A DNA stretch of 13,774 bases from the NCBI GenBank assembly GCA_964454845.1, contig CAYVVS010000015.1:1-13774 (forward strand), written 5' to 3'. Numbering within the stretch: position 1 is the stretch's first letter; the number at the start of each line of letters is the position of its first letter. Position numbers and translations under genes: made by a program. Source of the stretch: GCA-016700035 sp964454845 (GTDB taxonomy: Bacteria; Patescibacteriota; Saccharimonadia; CAILAD01; GCA-016700035). Below are positions 7,804 to 12,840 of this stretch, piece after piece. The notes under the pieces are model-generated. The model had not been told where the DNA came from, did no database searches, and saw only the letters and a program-made list of their open reading frames with translations.

Positions 7804-8898
7804 GCTACGTAGCGGCATAATCAGGTGGGTGTACTGATTATTTTTCTCAACCGGTACCACCACGCACGGGTCTAGCTTATCATTAAGCCGCAACTCCACC
7901 TCATCGGTAGACATTACTCCAAGTGCATCGATGAGAAAACGAACATTTAGAGATATTGTCGCGTCAGCCCCATCTAGCTTTAACGATACCTCCGAAGTAT
8001 TTTCACCAACTTGCGCGGCCTCAGCGTGCAATTGAAGCGTTGAGCCAGAGGCTTTTAGGGTGATAGTGTGGGCGCTTTCTCGAGCAAAAATTCCAGCCAG
8101 CCGAGCTGCCTGAGTAAGTTCAGTACGCGAAGTTTTCAACTTAGTAGCAGCTTGAGAGGGGATAATCTGTGTATAATTCGGAAAATTCCCCTCAATGAGG
8201 CGAGTAACAAGCTCTACATTATCGATCGTAACTCGAGCCTCTGATTTGCCGAGCTCAAACGTAATTTCAGATGATTCAGTAGCCCCTGCTAAACGCAAGA
8301 CTTCTTGCACCGTGCGAAGAGGCAGAATAACTGTGGCTTCATTTCCGCCAGCCGAAGGAATGCGCATTTCCGCCAGCCGATAGCTATCAGTAGCAGCGAA
8401 GATAAGCTCGTCCGCAGAAGATTTCATATACACACCCGCAAGAACTGGTCGTGATTCATCCAGTGAAGCTGCAACCGCTACTTTGGTGAGTGCATCAACA
8501 ATAACATCTCTTGTTAGTACTAAGTTTTGCGGTGAATCAATTGCTGGAATTGCGGGGAACTCCTCGGCAGACATAGCCTGAATTTGAACTTCAGCACCAG
8601 CTGCAGCAATCTCTAGTTTATTTTCATCTCCAGAGAGCATAATTTTATCACTCTGTAAGCTCTGCAGAGTTTCCAGTAGAAGCTTAGCTGGTACACAGAC
8701 AACTCCAGTTTGCTCAGCCTTGCAGCCAATCGTAACAGTAAGAGCAATTTCTAAATTAGTTGCTGAAAGACTTAAAGAAGATTTGTCAGCCTTCAAAAGA
8801 ATATTTCCTAAAATCGGTAGACTTGTTCTTGAACCAACTACTCGGCTCACAGTAGCTACGGCTTTCACTAGGTTTTCTTGTACAACAGATATTTTCAT
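7801..8898 (-). CDS. dnaN: DNA polymerase III subunit beta (sliding clamp)
   Basis: The protein has 365 residues, the normal length for the beta clamp. It starts with the typical MKISVVQENLVKAVATVSRVVGSRTSLPILGNILL and ends with LIMPLRS, matching the family ending (-LIMPxR-). Three repeated clamp domains of about 120 residues fit the length. Conserved stretches include the domain 2 segment DESRPVLAGVYMK and TDSYRLAEMRI. The clamp encircles DNA and tethers Pol III and other partners. The ATG at 8898-8896 follows GAGGAG with a 6-nt gap. It is the first gene left of the dnaA-dnaN intergenic region and leads a coupled dnaN-recF-dciA unit. The AT-rich tract 23-34 nt upstream may supply its -10 element, but I see no good -35. 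Confidence 0.97.
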   Translation of the reverse strand: MKISVVQENLVKAVATVSRVVGSRTSLPILGNILLKADKSSLSLSATNLEIALTVTIGCKAEQTGVVCVPAKLLLETLQSLQSDKIMLSGDENKLEIAAAGAEVQIQAMSAEEFPAIPAIDSPQNLVLTRDVIVDALTKVAVAASLDESRPVLAGVYMKSSADELIFAATDSYRLAEMRIPSAGGNEATVILPLRTVQEVLRLAGATESSEITFELGKSEARVTIDNVELVTRLIEGNFPNYTQIIPSQAATKLKTSRTELTQAARLAGIFARESAHTITLKASGSTLQLHAEAAQVGENTSEVSLKLDGADATISLNVRFLIDALGVMSTDEVELRLNDKLDPCVVVPVEKNNQYTHLIMPLRS

Positions 8899-8920
8899 GA
8901 GTCGCTCCTCTCTTTAATCT

Positions 8921-8963
8921 TTTATATATATATGGAAATGGTAGTAGTGGGTGCTGTGGAAAC
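8921..8963 (-). promoter_or_regulatory. Candidate origin unwinding element: DnaA-like box, GC spacer, trio-like TAGTAG, AT tract
   Basis: Read on the - strand, the order is a degenerate box GTTTCCACA (8963-8955), a GC-rich spacer GCACCC (8954-8949), CTACTA (8947-8942, complementary to TAGTAG on the + strand, i.e. two 3'-GAT trios), then TATATATATAAA (8932-8921). This matches the known order of the Bacillus subtilis basal unwinding system (box, GC cluster, DnaA-trios, AT-rich DUE). Only two trios are perfect and the box is two mismatches from consensus. The AT tract could equally be the dnaN -10 region. Confidence 0.45.
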
Positions 8964-9156
8964 TGGGGAGAAATGGTTTTTGGAGGGGTCTAACTTCGAG
9001 AGAAACGTTCTTAAGAGGTGTGTGGATGGGGTGTGTAAACTGGGTCTGGATGGCGTGGGGATAAGTTGGTGATTGTGGAGAACGAACGAGGGGGTAGGGA
9101 TAAGATGTGGAGTATTTTGGTGGTAAACCACAATTTGCCAACACTTTTTCCGCAAC

Positions 9157-9204
9157 TTTTCCACGAGGTTATCCTCACGTTGTCCACAGGCAAACTGTGG
9201 ACAA
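9157..9204. promoter_or_regulatory. DnaA box cluster with palindromic TTGTCCACA pair
   Basis: Four boxes occur in 48 bp: TTTTCCACG (9157), TTATCCTCA (9169), TTGTCCACA (9180, + strand) and TTGTCCACA on the - strand (9204-9196). The first three start 12 and 11 nt apart, about one helical turn, so DnaA could assemble on one face. The last two are the arms of a perfect 10-bp inverted repeat (9180-9189 and 9195-9204) with a GCAAA centre. TTGTCCACA is one mismatch from the E. coli consensus. Confidence 0.75.
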
Positions 9205-9235
9205 AAACCGAAATTGTTCAGTAGCCTCTGCATCA

Positions 9236-10642
9236 CTAAGCCGCCATAAACTCCTGATGGATACGTTGACGAACCTCAACAATCTCTTGGGTGACAGGGT
9301 CTTTAGATCGCATAAGGGTTTCTACCTTGTCACAGCCATGCATGATGGTGGTGTGATCGCGACCACCTAAATGCCCGCCTATTTGCGGGAATGAAAGGTC
9401 GAGCTCGGAGCGCAAAATATACATTGCTATTTGGCGAGGTAGTATAACATCTTTACTGCGTCTTTTTCCGGAAAGATCATCTGAGCTGAGGCCATAATAT
9501 TGAGCAATCTCTTCGATTACTTGCTTAGGGCTTGGCTTGCGCCGACTGCCACTAGCTTGAGTTGGGCCACCAAGAATTTGCGCAACAACTTCTAGTGAGG
9601 GTTTTTCGTGGTGAAGTTCGCAGTGCATGTACACCTTATTAAATCCACCTTCTAGTTCACGAATATTTGTTGAGATGCGCTCAGCAATAGCTTCAGCAAT
9701 TTCTAGTGAGATAGAGAAGTTCTTTTCTTCGGCCTTAGCTTGAATAATCGCAACGCGTGTTTCGAGGTCTGGCGGCTGAATATCCACCACCATACCCCAC
9801 TCAAACCGACTGCGTAGACGCTCTTCTAGTTCGGGAATTTCCTTTGGAGGTCGGTCGGAGCAGATAACAATCTGCTTATTTGCCTGATGAAGCGCATTAA
9901 AGGTATGAAAGAATTCTTCCTGGGTAGTTTCTTTCTTCTTAATAAACTGAATATCATCCACAAATAGTACGTCAACCTCGCGATACTTGTTTGTAAAGGC
10001 TTCAGACTTACGCACTGAATCTACAAAAGTTTTATAGAATTCCTCGATGGTTATATACATCAGCTCGAGGTTTTTATTGCGGCGAGTGAGTTCTCCATAA
10101 ATACCCCACATAAGGTGCGTCTTTCCAACTCCGGCTGGGCCGTAGAGAAATAGGGGATTATAGTCAGTACCGGGTTTTTCAGTTACTAGTCGAGCCGCAG
10201 AGTGGGCCAGACGATTAGAGGAGCCAACAATAAAATTGTCGAAATTATAGCGTTCAACAAGGTGTTGTTTTTGATTAAAGAGATTTGGTTGAGGAGCGGT
10301 TTGTCGAGTATTGCGACCTAATGGCTTGCGTTGCGGCTGAGTAGAAGAGGGTAGCTCTAGGTCTATATCACTACTTTGTGTATTGGATCGGATAACGTAA
10401 TCAATTTTTTCGACACCTTCAATATGGTTGGCGAGGGCATCTAAAATATCATTCTCAAACCGTGCTTTTATTTGAGCGCTCGAAAAAGGATTAGGAACAA
10501 CCAGTACGGCAGTGTCCCCTTGAACCGACTCAAGAATAACGGGTTTTACAAATGTCTTAAAACTGTGGCCACTCAGAGAAACTTCAAGTTCTCCAAGTAT
10601 TGTCTGCCAAATCGAATTTAAGTCAGAGCGCTGTTGCCCCAT
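9236..10642 (-). CDS. dnaA: Chromosomal replication initiator DnaA
   Basis: The protein has 468 residues from the chosen ATG at 10642-10640, which follows AGGAG with an 8-nt gap; a GTG at 10714 would add 24 residues but has no such site and reads through the promoter/box region. Domain I (about 1-85) holds the IWQTILGELEVSLSGHSFKTF helices. A ~50-residue polar linker follows. The AAA+ core has Walker A GPAGVGKT (168-175), Walker B VLFVDD (225-230), sensor I (IVICSD, 258-263) and an arginine-finger region ERLRSRFEWG (274-283). Domain IV contains the DnaA signature with GGRDHTTIMHG (426-436), which reads DnaA boxes. It is divergent from rpmH and upstream of dnaN, the ancestral arrangement. Box TTTTCCACA lies inside its presumed promoter, suggesting autoregulation. 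Confidence 0.98.
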   Translation of the reverse strand: MGQQRSDLNSIWQTILGELEVSLSGHSFKTFVKPVILESVQGDTAVLVVPNPFSSAQIKARFENDILDALANHIEGVEKIDYVIRSNTQSSDIDLELPSSTQPQRKPLGRNTRQTAPQPNLFNQKQHLVERYNFDNFIVGSSNRLAHSAARLVTEKPGTDYNPLFLYGPAGVGKTHLMWGIYGELTRRNKNLELMYITIEEFYKTFVDSVRKSEAFTNKYREVDVLFVDDIQFIKKKETTQEEFFHTFNALHQANKQIVICSDRPPKEIPELEERLRSRFEWGMVVDIQPPDLETRVAIIQAKAEEKNFSISLEIAEAIAERISTNIRELEGGFNKVYMHCELHHEKPSLEVVAQILGGPTQASGSRRKPSPKQVIEEIAQYYGLSSDDLSGKRRSKDVILPRQIAMYILRSELDLSFPQIGGHLGGRDHTTIMHGCDKVETLMRSKDPVTQEIVEVRQRIHQEFMAA

Positions 10643-10673
10643 ACTCACCACTCCTTCACATAGCTTTATCTGT

Positions 10674-10702
10674 ATACTACTAGTTTTCCACAGGCCTGCC
10701 AA
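10674..10702 (-). promoter_or_regulatory. Candidate dnaA promoter
   Basis: On the - strand TTGGCA (10702-10697) and TAGTAT (10679-10674) are separated by 17 nt. A TATACA hexamer (10676-10671) overlaps the -10 and may be used instead. Transcription would start near 10667, giving a ~25-nt leader that includes the AGGAG ribosome-binding site. DnaA box TTTTCCACA lies within the spacer. Confidence 0.5.
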
Positions 10703-10764
10703 GTATTTATCCACACATTACCCACAATATTCTTGGGAGTTGTGGATATGTGGATACGATGGGG

Positions 10765-10793
10765 TTGAAATATCAGAAGAAAATAGGTATACT
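10765..10793 (+). promoter_or_regulatory. rpmH operon promoter, near-consensus
   Basis: TTGAAA (10765-10770) and TATACT (10788-10793) are separated by exactly 17 nt, a strong sigma-70-type match. The predicted transcription start is A10799 or G10800, only 3-4 nt before the rpmH ATG. Two DnaA boxes end 8 nt upstream of the -35. Confidence 0.75.
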
Positions 10794-10802
10794 AGTGCAG
10801 TT

Positions 10803-10937
10803 ATGAAACGGACTTATCAACCAAAGAAACGCCGTCGCCAACGAGTGCACGGATTTATGGCTCGTATGAAGACTCGAGTTGGTCGCGCAGTTTTGAAACG
10901 CCGTCGACTTAAGGGTCGGTCACGCGTAGCTATCTAA
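10803..10937 (+). CDS. rpmH: Ribosomal protein bL34
   Basis: The protein has 44 residues and is highly basic. It begins with MKRTYQPKKRRRQRVHGFMARM, continues through TRVGRAVLKRRRLKGR and ends RVAI, the standard bL34 pattern and length. It is a small protein of the large ribosomal subunit. A longer frame from TTG at 10740 exists, but its first 21 codons run through DnaA boxes and the promoter and are not homologous to bL34, so the ATG is chosen. No Shine-Dalgarno lies upstream; with the promoter at 10765-10793 the mRNA would be nearly leaderless. It is first in the rpmH-rnpA-yidD-yidC-jag operon, divergent from dnaA. Confidence 0.97.
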   Translation: MKRTYQPKKRRRQRVHGFMARMKTRVGRAVLKRRRLKGRSRVAI

Positions 10938-10952
10938 AAAGGTAGGCGACCC

Positions 10953-11288
10953 ATGTTTGCGCGTTCACAGCGCCTCAGAAAAAGCTCTGACATTGCTCGT
11001 GTATATAAGCGAGGAAACAGAGCTTTTTCTGATCATCTAAAAGTACATTTTCTGACTAATCCTCGAGGCGGTATGCGTGTAACTGTTGTGGCTTCCAAAA
11101 AGCTTGATAAGCGTGCAGTCGTTCGCAATAGGGCAAAACGTCGGGTTCGAGAGCTGTTAAAAATAGAGCTAACAGGCGCGACGTATGCCGGATTTGATAT
11201 ACTGGTAACTATACAGGCGGGCATTGAGGATGTGAGCATCGATGCCTTGCGGCGAGAGGTACAAAAACTTGTTGAGAGGATACGCTAA
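10953..11288 (+). CDS. rnpA: Ribonuclease P protein component
   Basis: The protein has 111 residues, normal for RnpA. The N-terminal FARSQRLRKSSDIARVYKRG matches the family opening (basic, with R-L-R/K-ss-df-v-G). The RNR signature lies at about 49-67 (SKKLDKRAVVRNRAKRRVR), with the conserved R58-N59-R60 and following basics that contact RNase P RNA. The protein assists the catalytic RNA in removing 5' leaders from pre-tRNA. It sits 15 nt after rpmH with a modest GG-TAGG ribosome-binding site. Its TAA stop directly abuts the ATG of yidD (0-nt gap). Confidence 0.96.
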   Translation: MFARSQRLRKSSDIARVYKRGNRAFSDHLKVHFLTNPRGGMRVTVVASKKLDKRAVVRNRAKRRVRELLKIELTGATYAGFDILVTIQAGIEDVSIDALRREVQKLVERIR

Positions 11289-11540
11289 ATGCGGCGGGCT
11301 GCACAAAAAGTAATTCGTGGCTATCAGCGCACATTGTCACCCGATCACGGAGCGCTCAAAGTGTTCTATCCATATGGTTGTTGCCGATTTTATCCCACCT
11401 GTAGTGAGTATGCGCACGAAGCAATTGGCAAGTATGGAATTGCAAAAGGTGGCACGCTTGCGGCAAAACGACTAGGGCGTTGCCATCCCTGGAGTGCTGG
11501 CGGCATAGATTTAGTGCCTGAAATAGGAAAGAAAGGTTAA
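11289..11540 (+). CDS. yidD: Membrane protein insertion efficiency factor YidD
   Basis: The protein has 83 residues and is clearly YidD (formerly DUF37/haemolysin-like). Visible family motifs are IRGYQRTLSPDHG, the cysteine block YGCCRFYPTCSEYAHEAI and the C-terminal GRCHPWSAGGIDLVP. YidD is a small, membrane-associated, amphipathic protein that improves YidC-dependent insertion of membrane proteins. It starts immediately after the rnpA stop and ends 3 nt before yidC, so all three are probably co-translated. The LSPDHG segment replaces the commoner LSP-F-G-xxCR form, a small local variation. Confidence 0.94.
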   Translation: MRRAAQKVIRGYQRTLSPDHGALKVFYPYGCCRFYPTCSEYAHEAIGKYGIAKGGTLAAKRLGRCHPWSAGGIDLVPEIGKKG

Positions 11541-11543
11541 GAA

Positions 11544-12368
11544 ATGTTTGATACGATTTTTGTTCAGCCATTAATGAACGTCCTGTTCTTTATATATGGC
11601 ATTATTCCTGGTCACGATTTTGGTGTGGCGGTAATTATTATGACGGTGCTTATTCGCTTTGCACTGTGGCCAGTTATGGCGAAGCAGTTGCATTCACAAA
11701 AAAAGATGCAGGCACTGCAGCCAGAAATTGCTAAAGTCCGAGCTGAAACTAAAGGGGATAAGCAGCAGGAGAGTGCTCGCCTTATGGAGCTCTATAAGGA
11801 AAAGGAGATTAATCCTCTCGCCTCATGTTTGCCGCTCATTATCCAGCTACCTTTCTTAATTGCCCTGTTTGCAGTGTTTAGTCGCGCCACGCAGGGTATA
11901 GAAGTGGTTGCGCCTTTGCTTTATGGGCCAGTGAAAAACCTTTCTTGGATTCAGCAGGTTATTCAAAATCCAAGCCTGTTTTCCGCCGAGCTTTTTGGGA
12001 TTGTAAATCTTGCAGCTAAAAATAATATTATTCTCGCGCTGATTGCCGGCGCAACTCAGTATTACCAAGTATGGCAAATCACCCCGAAGAATGTTGATGC
12101 AAGCGACCCAAGTGCTGCGGCCAACAAGATGATGACCTGGATGTTCCCACTTCTTACTGCCTGGATTGGCTACACATTGGTAGCGGCATTACCGCTTTAT
12201 TGGGCAGTATCAAATGGAATTAGTATTTTACAACAAACCCTGATTATGCGTGGTGAAGTTGATAAGATGGAAGAAGCCAAAGTAGTTACAAAAGTCCGCG
12301 AAGTAGGCGCTCCGTCGACAGCAAAAAAGACTAAAAGTAAGGGTAAGTCTAAACGAAAGAAGGGGTAG
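11544..12368 (+). CDS. yidC: YidC/Oxa1-type membrane protein insertase
   Basis: The protein has 274 residues, the short Gram-positive/Oxa1-like form without the large periplasmic domain of E. coli YidC. Hydrophobic segments lie at about 8-21, 26-45, 93-113, 160-178 and 197-234 (the last long enough for two). R38 in MTVLIRFALWPV is the conserved groove arginine. The helical hairpin between membrane segments (about 46-92, QKKMQALQPEIAKVRAE...LYKEKEINP) is typical, as is the PLIIQLPFLIALF motif. The C-terminus is a lysine-rich tail (about 260-274) that can bind ribosomes. There is no lipobox at the N-terminus. The ribosome-binding site GAAAGG lies 7 nt before the ATG. Its neighbours yidD and jag fit membrane-protein biogenesis. 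Confidence 0.95.
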   Translation: MFDTIFVQPLMNVLFFIYGIIPGHDFGVAVIIMTVLIRFALWPVMAKQLHSQKKMQALQPEIAKVRAETKGDKQQESARLMELYKEKEINPLASCLPLIIQLPFLIALFAVFSRATQGIEVVAPLLYGPVKNLSWIQQVIQNPSLFSAELFGIVNLAAKNNIILALIAGATQYYQVWQITPKNVDASDPSAAANKMMTWMFPLLTAWIGYTLVAALPLYWAVSNGISILQQTLIMRGEVDKMEEAKVVTKVREVGAPSTAKKTKSKGKSKRKKG

Positions 12369-12372
12369 GGGG

Positions 12373-12840
12373 ATGAAAATTTCTGAAGAGCACCTAGCAA
12401 CCGCAAAGCAAATTATTGCAGATATGTTAACGGCTATGGGGTTCGAAGAATTTACCGTGTACGAAGATCAGTTGGAGAGTCGGCAAATTCTCTCAATAGC
12501 TGCAGATAATCAGGCGGTTTTAATTGGTCGCAAAGGGGAGAGCTTGACTGCTTTTCAGTCATTATTTAATGCTGTTTTAAAGCACAAAGATCCAACAGCT
12601 CCATTTATTACGATTGATATCGCTGGCTACAAAAAAGAGCGCATTGAAAAAATAATGCGGATTGCTGAGGAGACGGCGCAAAAAGTTCGAGACTATGGTC
12701 GTGAACTGGAGATGCGACCGATGAATGCTTTTGAACGTCGAGTTGTACATATGGTACTAGCTGAAATGCCTGAGTTAGAAACAGAAAGTGTTGGCGAAGA
12801 TCCAAATCGAAAAGTAATTGTTCGTTTGAAGCAAGTCTAA
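12373..12840 (+). CDS. jag: Jag-like KH-R3H RNA-binding protein (no Jag-N domain)
   Basis: The protein has 155 residues. It has a KH-II-like part (about 30-85) with the GXXG loop GRKG at 52-55 in AVLIGRKGESLTAFQ, and an R3H part (about 88-152) with RxxxH at R122-H126 (RRVVHMVLAE). The N-terminal Jag-N domain of Firmicute Jag/KhpB (EloR) is absent; the protein starts with a short helix (SEEHLATAKQIIADML). KhpB binds many RNAs and affects cell elongation and division in Gram-positives; a general RNA-binding role is all that can be supported here. It begins 4 nt after yidC with G-rich AAGGGG/AGGGGG as ribosome-binding site. It overlaps the convergent VanW gene by 4 nt at the 3' end. Confidence 0.92.
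   Translation: MKISEEHLATAKQIIADMLTAMGFEEFTVYEDQLESRQILSIAADNQAVLIGRKGESLTAFQSLFNAVLKHKDPTAPFITIDIAGYKKERIEKIMRIAEETAQKVRDYGRELEMRPMNAFERRVVHMVLAEMPELETESVGEDPNRKVIVRLKQV

Larger units (their letters stand above)
8899..9235. other. dnaA-dnaN intergenic region, probable oriC (part 1)
   Basis: This 337-bp non-coding gap has three zones. Zone 1 (8912-8948) is AT-rich, with a TATATATATA tract and TAGTAG. Zone 2 (about 8941-9120) is G-rich and very C-poor on the + strand (by hand count about 77 G to 12 C in 180 nt); it contains degenerate - strand DnaA boxes at 8955-8963, 9021-9029, 9056-9064, 9074-9082, 9095-9103 and 9106-9114, each 1-2 mismatches from TTATCCACA. Zone 3 (9121-9235) is C-rich and carries the best boxes: TTTTCCACG 9157-9165, TTATCCTCA 9169-9177, TTGTCCACA 9180-9188 (+) and its inverse at 9196-9204. 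Position between dnaA and dnaN, box density and an AT tract support an origin. Short ORFs crossing it look spurious. Confidence 0.8.
10643..10802. other. dnaA-rpmH divergent intergenic region with five DnaA boxes, probable oriC (part 2)
   Basis: This 160-bp spacer contains TTTTCCACA (10684-10692), a perfect TTATCCACA (10707-10715) and TTACCCACA (10718-10726) on the + strand, then TGTGGATAT (10741-10749) and TGTGGATAC (10749-10757), which are - strand boxes sharing one base. The first two groups therefore face each other across an AT-containing centre (ATATTCTT). The boxes lie between the dnaA and rpmH core promoters, so they can serve both origin function and dnaA autoregulation. In B. subtilis, boxes likewise occur on both sides of dnaA. 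Confidence 0.8.

Noticed and set aside
8878..9072. Open frame of 64 codons, or 46 codons from ATG at 8932, across the dnaA-dnaN gap
   Set aside because: It overlaps the dnaN start, has no ribosome-binding site, and its residues simply mirror the G/T-rich bias of the origin region. The opposite-strand frames here (8914-9144, 8922-9236) are Pro/His/Thr/Ser-rich for the same reason.
9021..9104. Repeated TGGATGG and GGGATAAG motifs as a tandem or CRISPR-like array
   Set aside because: The copies are short, irregularly spaced and have no equal spacers; they read better as degenerate DnaA boxes within a G-rich strand.
9180..9204. Inverted repeat downstream of dnaA as an intrinsic terminator
   Set aside because: On the dnaA (-) strand the stem is followed by CGTGAGG, not a T-run, and both arms are DnaA boxes; an origin role explains it better.
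10643..10714. GTG-initiated extension of dnaA by 24 residues
   Set aside because: The stretch contains the presumed dnaA promoter and a DnaA box, and the ATG at 10642 has a well-placed AGGAG.
10740..10802. TTG-initiated N-terminal extension of rpmH
   Set aside because: The 21 added residues are encoded by DnaA boxes and the promoter and do not resemble bL34, which starts at MKRTYQP.
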